This document shows, piece by piece, positions 25,759 to 34,044 of a DNA stretch of 34,920 nt. The stretch is from an uncultured Rhizobium sp. (GTDB taxonomy: Bacteria; Pseudomonadota; Alphaproteobacteria; Rhizobiales; Rhizobiaceae). The position numbers were made by a program, and so were the translations under genes. The stretch lies in contig CAMFIF010000035.1 of assembly GCA_945952415.1 (NCBI GenBank), positions 1-34,920 on the forward strand, given 5' to 3'. The first letter of the stretch is position 1. Each line of letters starts with the position of its first letter. Under the pieces are notes generated by a model that was not told the origin of the DNA, searched no databases, and was given only the letters and a program-made list of their open reading frames with translations.

Positions 25759-26859
25759 TTAGCGCCCATGCAGGCTTGATCCCTGCCCGAGCCCCAGGAG
25801 AAGCGATACAAGCTCGCTTTGCTGGCCCGTTGCGGTTTTCTGAAAGACACGCTTCAGATAGGTACGGGCAGATTGCAGGGTGAGACTGCGCCTGCGGGCG
25901 CTCTCCTCCAGCGTCAGGCCGGAGGCGAGGTCGTAGGCGATTCGGGCCTCTCCGGGCCTCAAATCGAACAGTCCGGAAAGAACGCGAAGCGGTGGTGGCC
26001 CGACGCTCCCCACCTGGTTTACCACCAGGAGCGCCGCACTGCGGGAAAACACATCCCGCGCATGACGCTTGATAGGAATCAGATTGATGATCAGCGGCGG
26101 ATGGTCGTCACCCGCCGGCATGGGGATGGATTGCACCTCCGGCTTTCCGGCAAGCCTCTCGATCGCCTCGTCCAGAACCACCTGTACCTGGGGTGCGATA
26201 AGCTGCACCCGGTCAGCGCTCCTGGTGGAAATCAGGGGTTCCAGCGCTTCCATGGCCTCGTTTCTGGCTGTTACCCGCCCCACGTCGCTCAACACCAGCG
26301 CCGGCAGACCGACATCACCCAGCGTCTGCGCTGCGGTTTTCGCCTCCTGAAATGCCACGCGGGACGCCATGAAGACAGCACGCAAGAGGTCCGGCTTCAT
26401 TTCGTCCAGGAGATGGCAGCTTGCCTCCGGGAAGGGCCCGCCTTCGGTCCGGCGCAGAACATCGAACACGAACATATGGCCGGAGGGTTCAAGCACCACG
26501 TCGCCCATCTGCCAGGTGAGGCCGATCGGGGTCAGGAACTGGTTCTTGACCGGGTCGGTCGCAAACTCCACCTCGTCCAGCAAATCAATATCCCGCTGAA
26601 AGGCAAAAGGCATTTTTGCCAGCTGTTTCGCCGGAAGAAGGCTTCGGACATCCGATTGCGAAAACCGCTCCGCAACCGCGGTCAATTGGGGAGAGGTAAC
26701 GGATTTCACCCTGTTTTGCGGGCTCATACTGTGGATCAGGCAGCCATCCCCCCCGGTCAGCCTCGCGAGGCTATCGCAGACCGAGGGCCAAAATTCCGGA
26801 AGAAAGGCAGCTTCATAGGCTGCCTGCACCACATCCTCAGGCTTCATACTTCTTACCAT
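25759..26859 (-). CDS. LuxR-type HTH regulator, paralog 2
   Basis: Regulator of 366 residues with the same architecture as the gene at 23745. Shared blocks include the N-terminal YEAAFLPEFWPSVCDSLARL, PFAFQRDIDLLDEVEFATDP, the PAS-like LPALVLSDVGRVTARNEAM, PLIINLIPIKR, and the C-terminal HTH FDLRPGEARIAYDLASGLTLEESARRRSLTLQSARTYLKRVF. Effector unknown. Starts at 26859 (ATG) or 26847 (ATG, MKPEDVV) are both possible. The upstream 200 bases are AT-rich and likely carry its promoter. Confidence 0.82.
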   Translation of the reverse strand: MVRSMKPEDVVQAAYEAAFLPEFWPSVCDSLARLTGGDGCLIHSMSPQNRVKSVTSPQLTAVAERFSQSDVRSLLPAKQLAKMPFAFQRDIDLLDEVEFATDPVKNQFLTPIGLTWQMGDVVLEPSGHMFVFDVLRRTEGGPFPEASCHLLDEMKPDLLRAVFMASRVAFQEAKTAAQTLGDVGLPALVLSDVGRVTARNEAMEALEPLISTRSADRVQLIAPQVQVVLDEAIERLAGKPEVQSIPMPAGDDHPPLIINLIPIKRHARDVFSRSAALLVVNQVGSVGPPPLRVLSGLFDLRPGEARIAYDLASGLTLEESARRRSLTLQSARTYLKRVFQKTATGQQSELVSLLLGLGQGSSLHGR

Positions 26860-27076
26860 TCCCGAATGCGATCAAGAATGAATATCTAAAGTTGTTTTTT
26901 CTCCATTAATCAATGCTTCAGATCAAAGCGAAGCGAACAATTCGCATTTTTTTCAACGTGCGGAGACATTTTGCGCCGAGGCCATCTGTGCAATCGCCGT
27001 TGGCGACAAAATATGGCAATGCGAGCCTGTTTCGGCAGCGGCGAAGCAAGCGAGAGCGGGAAAGGGCCCGCCCGCC

Positions 27077-27960
27077 TCACGCCTCGCCGGACACCCTCAT
27101 GAGCGGGGGAACGAGATCGGGGATTTCGCGGGCGAGGAAGCCGAGGGGGCCCATGTTATGGCTAAGACGCTTGCCGGCTTCGCCATGGAGGAAGACGCCC
27201 CAGAGGGCGGCGCGTGCGGGCTCGGCGCCGCGAGCGGAAAGGCCGGCGATAATACCGGCCAGCACGTCGCCGGAGCCGGATGTGGCAAGGCCGATGCCGC
27301 CGCCCTCGTAGAGCCAGTCGCCGTCAGGTGCGGTAATGAGGGTGCGGCTGCCCTTCAGCACCACGATGAGGCCGAGTTCTTCTGTGAGTCGACGGGCCAT
27401 CCCATGCGGATCGGCCTCCACCTCCGCCTTGTCGATTTCAAGCAGGTTCGCCATTTCTCCCGCATGGGGCGTGATGATGGCCGGCCGCGTCTCGCACGAA
27501 GAGCCCCCTGAAGATCCCGGATGCGCGGCAGCGCGCCGGCATCCACGACGATAACGGGCGCGTCCGTGCCCGCCACCAGACTTTCAAGAATCGCGTGGCT
27601 ATCGGGCTCCTCCACCATGCCTGGACCGACCAGCAGGGCCTGCGCCCTGTCCCAGCGCGCAAGCTCGGCCACCACCGGCCCGGCCTGCAATCTGCCCGCC
27701 GGCGTTTCCGGCAGGTCGATGACGAGCGCCTCCGGCATGGAAAGCGCAAGCGCCCCGGCGCGGCTTTCCACCGTGGCGATCTGCAGCTTGCCCGCGCCCG
27801 CGCGAAGAGCGCCGTGGCCGGCCAGAAGCACCGCACCCGGCACATGCCGGCTGCCGCCAATGATGGAGATGCGCCCACGCTCTTCCTTGCTGCCATCCGG
27901 CGGCTCGGGTAGCGGCAACGCCTTGAGGAGCGCCCCGTCGATGCTCCGTGGCTCCGTCAT
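27077..27960 (-). pseudogene. nnrD: NAD(P)H-hydrate dehydratase, frameshifted
   Basis: ADP/ATP-dependent NAD(P)HX dehydratase, which repairs hydrated NADH and NADPH. The 5' part (ATG 27960) encodes IGGSRHVPGAVLLAGHGALRAGAG, LLVGPGMVEE and VVDAGALPRIRDLQG. The 3' part, in another frame, encodes TPHAGEMANLL, VLKGSRTLITAPDG and GIGLATSGSGDVLAGIIAGL, the ATP-binding loop. The two halves join if one base is restored near the C run at 27504-27508, giving RDLQGGSSCETRPAIITPHAGEM. The usual N-terminal NnrE epimerase domain is absent. The start overlaps the stop of the phosphatase gene (ATGA). It is either a sequencing error or a recent inactivation. Confidence 0.85.
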
Positions 27961-28733
27961 CGGGCCGCCACATTGGCATCGGGTTTTGCCGTCACCGGCG
28001 CCCCCGCTTCGAGAAGCGGCGCCACGAAGTTATAGCGCTTGAGCACAAGGCTGGCGGCCCCATTGGGACCCGCTTCCGTCCGGTATTCCGTCACGCCGCA
28101 ATTGGCCACGTCGCCCTGCCGGTCAATCGCCAGGATCTCCTCCTCCGAAAGGGTCTCGATGATATAGCGCAGGCAGAGCACCACGACCTGATGGGCCACG
28201 ATCAGCACCCGCTGGTCCGCATAGTGAAGGCTGATCGTATCGAGCATGCTGCGAAGCCGCAAAATGACGTCGCACCAGCTCTCCCCCGCCGGCGGCCGGT
28301 GATAGAACTTGCCGAGGATGCGCCGGAATTCGGCCTGCTCGGGGTGAAACTCCTCGATGCCCCGCCGCGTGAGCCGGTCGAGTATGCCGAATTCCTTCTC
28401 GCGCAGCCGCTCATCGGTGGAAATCGAAAGCTGAGGCGAGCGCGCCAGCTGGTCGGCAATCCGGTCCGCCGTCTGCACCGCCCGCCGATAGGGCGAGGCA
28501 AGGATGATGTCCGGCTGCTCCCCCGCGGGCTTGCCGGCAAACCAGGCGCCGAGCGCATCGGACTGGCGCTTGCCGAGCGCACTGAGCGGCACATCCACAT
28601 CCCGCTCCTCGATGTCGATCCGGGCATGACCGGCGAGATCCGCCGCGTCGCGCGCCACATTGCCGGCGCTTTCCCCATGCCGCACGATCCAGATTTGCTT
28701 GGGCCTGATTTGCCTGGGCCAGGTGTGAGTCAT
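27957..28733 (-). CDS. Histidine phosphatase family protein
   Basis: Phosphoglycerate-mutase-like phosphatase of 258 residues. The catalytic His19 is in IVRHGESAGN. Other active-site elements are SPYRRAVQTA (around 80-89), the acidic EKEFG near 112-116, and the second His181 in LIVAHQVVVL. The family includes fructose-2,6-bisphosphatases, alpha-ribazole phosphatases and phosphoserine phosphatases; the substrate is not clear. Its stop overlaps the nnrD start by four bases, so the two were translationally coupled, which hints at a housekeeping or metabolite-repair role. The ribosome-binding site is weak. Confidence 0.85.
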   Translation of the reverse strand: MTHTWPRQIRPKQIWIVRHGESAGNVARDAADLAGHARIDIEERDVDVPLSALGKRQSDALGAWFAGKPAGEQPDIILASPYRRAVQTADRIADQLARSPQLSISTDERLREKEFGILDRLTRRGIEEFHPEQAEFRRILGKFYHRPPAGESWCDVILRLRSMLDTISLHYADQRVLIVAHQVVVLCLRYIIETLSEEEILAIDRQGDVANCGVTEYRTEAGPNGAASLVLKRYNFVAPLLEAGAPVTAKPDANVAAR

Positions 28734-28861
28734 GTCGCGCGTGTCGGGTCTCTGAGGGGTCTGGAGGAGACGCGCCGGACAGGCAGAAATTCACCCCCCG
28801 CCCGCGAGCGTCTCGCTCGAAACAGAACCCGATCCTGGGCGAATGGTTCCCCAGCCAGTCG

Positions 28862-29734
28862 CTACTCCGCCTGAGGATCGGGCTGAAGCAGGCGGGACAC
28901 GTTCCACTCTCCCTTGCCCGCTGCCACCGCCTCCTCATAGAAGGCAAGCGTGGCCGTGGCAGAGGGGCTTGCCCCGCCGATCTCTTCCGCCATGCGCAGG
29001 AAATAGCGCAGGTCTTTCAGCGCATGGGCGACGGAAAAACGGTAACCGTCGAAATCGCCGGCAAGGGCCGGCTCGACCATCCGCCGCAGCGCCACCGAAT
29101 TGTTCGATCCCTGCAGCATGGCGCCATAAAGAAGCGCCCAGTCTATGTTGGCGCGGCGTGCGAACGCGAAGGTTTCCGTAATGCTCGCCACCATGCTGAC
29201 CACGAGGTAGTTTGAGATCAGCTTCGCCTTCGCGCCCGATCCCGGCGGTCCCATGGGTGAAATTCTGGCGCAGAGCAGCGAAAGAACAGGCCTGATGCGC
29301 TCAAGAACCTCAGGACTTGCGCCCACAAGCGCACCCAGCGTGCCTTCCGCCGCCTGAACGGCCCCGCCCGCAACCGGCGCATCCGCAAAGAAGCAGCCGC
29401 GGGCGCCCAGCCGCGCCACCATTTCCTCCGCAAGCGCGGGCTCGGATGTGCCCATGTCGAGCACGATCTGGCCGGGCCTCAGCCGTTCCTCGAAAGCGGT
29501 GATCATATCCCGCGCCGTGTCCGTATCCGGCAGGCACAGGATGATCAGATCGGCACCCTCAGCGAGATCGCCCGCATCCCGTGCCTCCCGCGCCCCTTGT
29601 GACACCAGGGCTTCGATATTGGCGCGGCTGCGATGGGCAATCACCGTCAGCGCATGGCCGGCGGCCAAGAGGCGCGCCCCCATGCCCTTCCCCATGATCC
29701 CGGCCCCCGCAAGGGCAATGCGCATGCTCGTCAT
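28862..29734 (-). CDS. Beta-hydroxyacid dehydrogenase (3-hydroxyisobutyrate dehydrogenase family)
   Basis: NAD(P)-dependent oxidoreductase of 290 residues. The dinucleotide motif GAGIMGKGMGARLLAAGH lies near residue 10. The substrate loop is DAPVAGGAVQAAEGTL (118-133), and the catalytic Lys171 is in AKAKLISNYL. Relatives include 3-hydroxyisobutyrate, tartronate semialdehyde and glyoxylate/succinic semialdehyde reductases; the substrate is unresolved. His34-Arg35 after the second strand, in place of an acidic residue, mildly favours NADPH. GAGG five bases before ATG 29734 supports this start over the longer reading from 29863. It follows the Lrp gene by 49 bases, likely in one operon. Confidence 0.88.
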   Translation of the reverse strand: MTSMRIALAGAGIMGKGMGARLLAAGHALTVIAHRSRANIEALVSQGAREARDAGDLAEGADLIILCLPDTDTARDMITAFEERLRPGQIVLDMGTSEPALAEEMVARLGARGCFFADAPVAGGAVQAAEGTLGALVGASPEVLERIRPVLSLLCARISPMGPPGSGAKAKLISNYLVVSMVASITETFAFARRANIDWALLYGAMLQGSNNSVALRRMVEPALAGDFDGYRFSVAHALKDLRYFLRMAEEIGGASPSATATLAFYEEAVAAGKGEWNVSRLLQPDPQAE

Positions 29735-29783
29735 GATGATATCCTCAGAAATGGAATGGGAATTCGGGAGGGGCGCGGGCCCG

Positions 29784-30236
29784 CTACCGTGGAAAGGGCG
29801 GCAGCCTGCGCTTGACAGGCGAAGACTTGACCATGGATGTGTTGGTTTCCGCTCGCTCGGCAATACCGTCCAGTATCGTATCGAGCTCGTCCATCGACCG
29901 CACCACCAGCCGGCCGATGAAACAATCCTCCCCCGTCACCTTGTCGCATTCGATGAAGGCAGGCGTCTCCTGGATCAGCCGCTCGACCCGGTGCAGCTGG
30001 CCGGGTAGCGGCCTTATCCGCACGATCGCCTGCAGGGGATAGCCAAGGGCCTTGAGATCGAGATCGACCGTGAAGGCAGAAATCACCCCCCGCTCTTCCA
30101 GCCGGCGAATGCGCTCTGCCGCACTGGGGGAGGAAAGGCCGGCAGCCTCCGCCAGGCTCTTCAGCGGCATGCGGGCATTGCGCGAAAGCGCTTCGATAAG
30201 CCTTTCATCCACGGCATCCAGCACATCCTGAGGCAT
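29784..30236 (-). CDS. Lrp/AsnC-family regulator beside oxidoreductase and EamA exporter
   Basis: Regulator of 150 residues. The HTH is LDAVDERLIEALSRNARMPLKSLAEAAGLSSPSAAERIRRLEERGVI. The RAM domain includes FIECDKVTGEDCFIGRLVVRSMDELD. It is divergent from the EamA exporter and just upstream of the oxidoreductase, so it could control export and metabolism of one amino acid or derivative. GGAGG lies about ten bases before the ATG. Confidence 0.92.
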   Translation of the reverse strand: MPQDVLDAVDERLIEALSRNARMPLKSLAEAAGLSSPSAAERIRRLEERGVISAFTVDLDLKALGYPLQAIVRIRPLPGQLHRVERLIQETPAFIECDKVTGEDCFIGRLVVRSMDELDTILDGIAERAETNTSMVKSSPVKRRLPPFPR

Positions 30237-30348
30237 TCCGGTTATTCCTCCGAGGATTATAAGGCGATGACGGCAAAGTGCCTAACAAAGCCTATAGGGT
30301 TCGGCACCCGAAGGCAATAAGATGACCGGGCAGAACGAGGAGAGGATC

Positions 30349-31248
30349 ATGGGCCCAGACATCAGACGGGGTAGCGTGGAAATGACGGCGGCGATGCTCA
30401 TATCGGGCACGATCGGCTGGTTCGTGCTCGTCTCCGGCCAGTTGGTGGAGAATGTTGTCTTCTTCCGCTGTGCCTTTGGCGCCGTGGCGCTGCTCGCCAT
30501 CTGCGCGGCCCTTGGCTATCTGAGGCGGGATGTGATGACGCGCCGGCAGCTCGCCATCGCCGCCCTCGGAGGGGTGGCGATCGTTCTCAACTGGCTGCTG
30601 CTCTTTGCGGCCTATTCGAGATCGTCGATCTCCATTGCCACCACGATCTACAACACACAGCCCTTCATGCTGCTCGGTCTGGGGGCGCTCTTTCTCGGCG
30701 AAAAGATCACGCTGGAAAAGCTCTCCTGGCTCTCCCTCGCCTTTCTCGGCATGGCGCTGATCGTTCTCACAAAGCCTGGCGGCGGGATGGCGGGCGGCGA
30801 TTATGCCTTCGGCATTGCCCTCTCGCTCGGCGCCGCCTTCTTCTATGCGCTGGCGGCCTTTGCCGCGAAATGGCTGAAGGGCGTGCCGCCTCATGTGGTC
30901 GCGCTCATTCACGTGGTCACCGGCATTCTCATGCTGGCGCCTTTCGTGAACCTCTCTTCCGTGCCGCAGAGCGCAACGGGATGGTCGCTCCTTGCAACCC
31001 TCGGCTTCGTCCATACCGGGCTCATGTATATTCTGCTCTATGGCGCGATCCAGAGACTGCCGACCCACCTGACAGGTGCGCTCTCCTTCATCTACCCGGT
31101 CGCCTCGATTCTGGTCGACCGCCTCGCCTTCGCTCACCGGCTTGAAGCCCCGCAGATCGCCGGCATGATCCTGATCTTCGCCGCCGTGGCCGGCATGAAT
31201 TTCGGCGCAAGACTGTGGCAGGCCGCTTCAGCCGCGCGGCAGGCCTGA
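30349..31248 (+). CDS. EamA-family (DMT) transporter
   Basis: Inner-membrane protein of 299 residues with about ten helices in two EamA repeats (residues ~8-140 and ~150-290). The repeat signature is seen in TIYNTQPFMLLGLGALFLGEKITLEKLSWLSLAFLGMAL and again in GALSFIYPVASILVDRLAFAHRLEAPQIAGMILIFAAV. The family exports amino acids and metabolites or imports drugs and nucleotides. The divergent Lrp-type regulator suggests an amino-acid-like cargo. GAGGAGAGG favours the ATG at 30349; the ATG at 30322 (AAGG eight bases upstream) would add nine residues. Confidence 0.87.
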   Translation: MGPDIRRGSVEMTAAMLISGTIGWFVLVSGQLVENVVFFRCAFGAVALLAICAALGYLRRDVMTRRQLAIAALGGVAIVLNWLLLFAAYSRSSISIATTIYNTQPFMLLGLGALFLGEKITLEKLSWLSLAFLGMALIVLTKPGGGMAGGDYAFGIALSLGAAFFYALAAFAAKWLKGVPPHVVALIHVVTGILMLAPFVNLSSVPQSATGWSLLATLGFVHTGLMYILLYGAIQRLPTHLTGALSFIYPVASILVDRLAFAHRLEAPQIAGMILIFAAVAGMNFGARLWQAASAARQA

Positions 31249-31284
31249 GGCCGTGCCCGAAGGTCTCGCCCGACATATGGCGGC

Positions 31285-31803
31285 CTAAAGCCCCCCTGCC
31301 GCTCTTGCCGCCAGCAGATCGTCCAGCTGGACGAACTGCTCGGGTAAAGCGCCCTCCATGCTCGCACAGGCCTCATCAAGCGCTTCCCGGGTGGGATAGC
31401 GTTCCTGAAAGGTCAGCCCCGACGTGCCGTCGTCACCCGCCTCGAAGGTCACGGTGGTCACCGCTCCCTCCGCGCTTTCCTCGTTGGTCCAGACGAGCCG
31501 TTGAAGAGGCACGACCTCGCGATAGGTGCCGAAGAAGGCAATGCTGCCTTCCGCCGCCGGATGGGCAAATTCCAGCCGATAGCCACCGCCCGGCCGGACA
31601 TCCAGATGGCAGGAGAGCAGGCGCAGGCCCGAAGACTGCGGAACCCACCAGCGCGCAAACAGCCCCGGCTCCGTCCAGGCCTCATAAAGAGCCTGCACTG
31701 GCGCCTGAAACGCTCGGTGTGCGACAAGATCCAGATCGGACCCCCGCTCCACCCGCGTCAAAAACCGCCCGCGGCCGGCCATATCATCTTTTTCTCCGCC
31801 CAT
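31285..31803 (-). CDS. SRPBCC (AHSA1-type) protein
   Basis: START-like hydrophobic-pocket protein of 172 residues. The family pattern is VAHRAFQAPVQALYEAWTEPGLFARWW, then FGTYREVVPLQRLVWTNE, TTVTFEAGDDGTSGLTFQER and a C-terminal helix. Such proteins bind lipids, polyketides or other ligands, or are induced with ArsR-type regulators; none is adjacent here. GGGAGG about six bases before the ATG at 31803 fixes the start; the frame upstream runs toward the tRNA gene and is not coding. Confidence 0.85.
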   Translation of the reverse strand: MGGEKDDMAGRGRFLTRVERGSDLDLVAHRAFQAPVQALYEAWTEPGLFARWWVPQSSGLRLLSCHLDVRPGGGYRLEFAHPAAEGSIAFFGTYREVVPLQRLVWTNEESAEGAVTTVTFEAGDDGTSGLTFQERYPTREALDEACASMEGALPEQFVQLDDLLAARAAGGL

Positions 31804-31950
31804 GGATGCCCTCCCCGGCACGACCCGACCGCCGCGAGCAACGCATGGCCAAGTGTCGAAAGCAGAATGGCCGATGCCGGGAAACGAGGCAAGCGCGCCA
31901 TTCCAGCGGAAATGGCGACCCGCATTTAAATTATTGAAAAACAGAAAGAA

Positions 31951-32026
31951 TGGTGGGCCCGGAGGGACTCGAACCCCCAACCAAGCGGTTATGAGCCGCC
32001 GGCTCTAACCATTGAGCTACAGGCCC
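31951..32026 (-). tRNA. tRNA-Ile2 (anticodon CAU, lysidine type)
   Basis: Full cloverleaf with encoded CCA. The acceptor GGGCCTG pairs with CGGGCCC, the D stem is GCTC/GAGC, and the anticodon stem GGCGG/CCGCT holds loop CTCATAA. The T stem is GGGGG/CCCTC with TTCGAGT. Anticodon CAT with the variable region CGCTTGGTTG matches E. coli tRNA-Ile2 better than elongator or initiator tRNA-Met, so the wobble C is probably modified to lysidine by TilS to read AUA. Confidence 0.93.
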
Positions 32027-32250
32027 TTCGGCGCGTTGCCGGTGCCCGCGGCAATGGTCAACGGCGGGCCGGAACCGTCTAGCGGAATTTAAGCGGTGCA
32101 GCAAGCCACCGCCGCAATGGCTTCACAATCTCGCGCAAGAGTGGCGGGTGTCGCGGTGTACAAACCTATCGAAGGTTCAGCCGCGCTTGACGCAAACCCA
32201 CCGCCTGCCCGCACGGATTGCAGGGCTGGCGGCAAAAAAGAGGTCCTGCC

Positions 32251-32991
32251 ATGGGATTTGAGCATGCCCGCCCCCTCGCCTATGCCCTGTTTGCCAGCGC
32301 CTGCCTGCTGAGCGCCAGCGCCGCCAGCGCGGAAGACAACGCACCCCGCGAGGCAACCATCACCGTTGCGGGCAATGGTGAAGCCCGGGCAACGCCCGAT
32401 ACGGCGATCGTCACCCTTTCGGTCACCAAGCAGGAAAAGACTGCGCGCGAATCGCTGGATGCCAACAGCGCCGCGATGACGAAGGTTCTGGATGCGTTGA
32501 AGGCCGACGGCATCGAAGCCCGCGATCTCCAGACTTCCGGTTTCAGCATCCAGCCGGTCTATAACTACCCCCAGAACACGGACGGCAGCCAGAAGCCGCC
32601 GGAACTGGTCGGCTACCAGACCACCAATTCCCTGACGATCCGCCTGCGCGATCTCTCCAAGGCCGGCGCCCTCATCGACAAGTCCGTCACCCTCGGCATC
32701 AACCAGGGCGGCGACATCCGATTCGTCAACGAGGACACGGACAAGATCCTGAAACAGGCCCGCGCCGATGCGATGAAGGATGCCATCGCCAAGGCAAAGG
32801 AACTGACCGCAGCCGCCGGCGTCGATGTCGGCCGCATCGTCGAAATCTCGGAAGCCGTCTCCAATCCCATGCCCATGCCGATGATGGCCATGGCGGAAAA
32901 GTCCGATGCCGGAGCCCGTGCCGTGCCGATGGCGCCGGGCGAAAACACCTATAACGTCACCGTCAACGTGACCTTCGCGATCAAGCAGTAA
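32251..32991 (+). CDS. Periplasmic SIMPL-domain (DUF541) protein
   Basis: Exported protein of 246 residues. The signal peptide spans about residues 1-27 (LAYALFASACLLSASAASA, cut before EDNAP). The SIMPL/DUF541 core begins with ATITVAGNGEARATPDTAIVTLSV and includes GYQTTNSLTIRLRDLSKAGALIDKSV and ARADAMKDAIAKAKELTAAAGVDVG. A Met/Pro-rich stretch (NPMPMPMMAMAEK) lies before the last strand. E. coli YggE is the best-known relative, linked to oxidative stress; its biochemical role is unclear. AGAGG eight bases before the ATG supports the start. A strong terminator follows. Confidence 0.88.
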   Translation: MGFEHARPLAYALFASACLLSASAASAEDNAPREATITVAGNGEARATPDTAIVTLSVTKQEKTARESLDANSAAMTKVLDALKADGIEARDLQTSGFSIQPVYNYPQNTDGSQKPPELVGYQTTNSLTIRLRDLSKAGALIDKSVTLGINQGGDIRFVNEDTDKILKQARADAMKDAIAKAKELTAAAGVDVGRIVEISEAVSNPMPMPMMAMAEKSDAGARAVPMAPGENTYNVTVNVTFAIKQ

Positions 32992-33000
32992 GAAAAACCG

Positions 33001-33027
33001 GGGAAGGCGCCCGCGCCTTCCCTTTTT
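33001..33027 (+). terminator. Rho-independent terminator of the SIMPL gene
   Basis: GGGAAGGCGC (33001-33010), CC, GCGCCTTCCC (33013-33022) then TTTTT. It starts ten bases after the stop. Confidence 0.9.
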
Positions 33028-33047
33028 CCCTGCGACACGGAAACGAA

Positions 33048-33073
33048 AAAGGCCCGCATCCGAGCGGGCCTTT
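33048..33073. terminator. Bidirectional terminator
   Basis: AAAGGCCCGC, loop ATCCGA, GCGGGCCTTT, with A-rich and T-rich flanks on opposite sides. It lies between the convergent SIMPL gene and the small secreted-protein gene and can stop both. Confidence 0.85.
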
Positions 33074-33098
33074 CTGTTGTTCAGGAAGGGTTGGCCGG

Positions 33099-33449
33099 TT
33101 ACCGGTCGACGATCGGGCAGCCGCGCACATTGGCGAAAACCAGCCGGTCCCAGCCATAGGGGGTGCGACCGCGCACAACCACAACGCGCGGGGTGATGCG
33201 CACGATCTCGGCGCGGCGCATTCCTTCGTATCGGGCGATTTCCAGCGCCCGGTCCGGGCGGCAGCCGCGGCGGCGCTCCCGGTCGCCCCAACCATGGTGG
33301 CGATATTCCCGGCCATACCCGTCGTCATCGCCGCCAAAGCGGAATTCAATACCAAAATCATCGGCATGGGCCATTGCAGGCTGAAGACCGGCAAGGCCTC
33401 CCACGGCTATCATGGCGGCCAGTCCGATACGGCTCACGAGCTTTTTCAT
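33099..33449 (-). CDS. Small secreted protein, 116 residues
   Basis: Signal peptide of about 28 residues (MKKLVSRIGLAAMIAVGGLA, cut near AMA-HAD). The mature part has an acidic/His/Arg-rich linker (FGGDDDGYGREYRHHGWGDRE) and a C-terminal domain GCRPDRALEIARYEGMRRAEIVRI then VVVVRGRTPYGWDRLVFANVRGCPIV, with two cysteines likely bonded. Similar small periplasmic proteins are widespread in Rhizobiaceae, sometimes loosely labelled antifreeze proteins; no function is established. GGAG upstream supports the ATG. Confidence 0.78.
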   Translation of the reverse strand: MKKLVSRIGLAAMIAVGGLAGLQPAMAHADDFGIEFRFGGDDDGYGREYRHHGWGDRERRRGCRPDRALEIARYEGMRRAEIVRITPRVVVVRGRTPYGWDRLVFANVRGCPIVDR

Positions 33450-33633
33450 GGTCTTTCTCCGTCCTCACTGAGGCCCATTCGCCTCGTTCATGATGAGACC
33501 CTATCTCCTGCCGCCTGAATGCAACCGGAATTGGGCGTTCATGCGGGATTCAGGATGGCCGGGCCTCCTTCGGCGGGATAACGCACGAACCGGCCGTTTT
33601 GCTGCATGGTTGGACGCAAGGAAATTCGGACGC

Positions 33634-33948
33634 TCAAAGCCCCGCGCCAAAAGCCGCCATCGCGGCAATCACCGGCTCAAGCCGGCGGCCCTTGTCCGTC
33701 AGGGCATAATCGGTCCGCGGTGGCACGCTCGGCGTAATCGCCTTGCTGATGAGGCCTGCCTTCTCGAGTTCAGTCAGCCGCATGGCCAGCATGCGGGGGC
33801 TGACCCCGTTGAGCGAGCGTTGCAGCTCGGAATAACGCCGCGTCCCGCCGATAAGATCGCGAATGATCAGCGTCGTCCACTTGCCGGAGAGTATGTCTGC
33901 CGCCCGTGCCACCGGGCATGCCGCATCGCATGCGCTTTCCCTGTCCAT
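33634..33948 (-). CDS. HxlR-family winged-HTH regulator
   Basis: DNA-binding protein of 104 residues. The HxlR/MarR-like core is CPVARAADILSGKWTTLIIRDLIGGTRRYSELQRSLNGVSPRMLAMRLTELEKAGLI, with a wing at TPSVPPRTDYALTDKGRRL. Cys7 and Cys11 could make it redox-responsive, as in HypR or YodB. AGGGG seven bases before the ATG supports the start. It is divergent from a small membrane-protein gene, with a palindrome between them that is its likely operator. Confidence 0.92.
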   Translation of the reverse strand: MDRESACDAACPVARAADILSGKWTTLIIRDLIGGTRRYSELQRSLNGVSPRMLAMRLTELEKAGLISKAITPSVPPRTDYALTDKGRRLEPVIAAMAAFGAGL

Positions 33949-33961
33949 AAAAAAACCCCTA

Positions 33962-33994
33962 CTATAAAAAATGTAACTACTTCACTTTTTATAG
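33962..33994. promoter_or_regulatory. Imperfect 33-bp palindrome, probable HxlR operator
   Basis: CTATAAAAA (33962-33970) and TTTTTATAG (33986-33994) are perfectly inverted, with further TG/CA matches inside. It lies 14 bases upstream of the HxlR ATG and 50 bases upstream of the divergent gene, covering both likely promoters. Confidence 0.55.
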
Positions 33995-34044
33995 CAAGTC
34001 AAACAGGATGCGGCCATCCCGTCTCAAGGATAAGGAGTTTTGTC

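Noticed and set aside
26933..26953. Short GCGAA/TTCGC hairpin followed by a T run
   Set aside because: The stem has only five base pairs, and no plus-strand gene ends nearby that would use it; not strong enough to call a terminator.
32096..32311. 71-codon plus-strand frame before the SIMPL gene
   Set aside because: It overlaps the SIMPL signal peptide in another frame and reads as Ala/Pro-rich noise.
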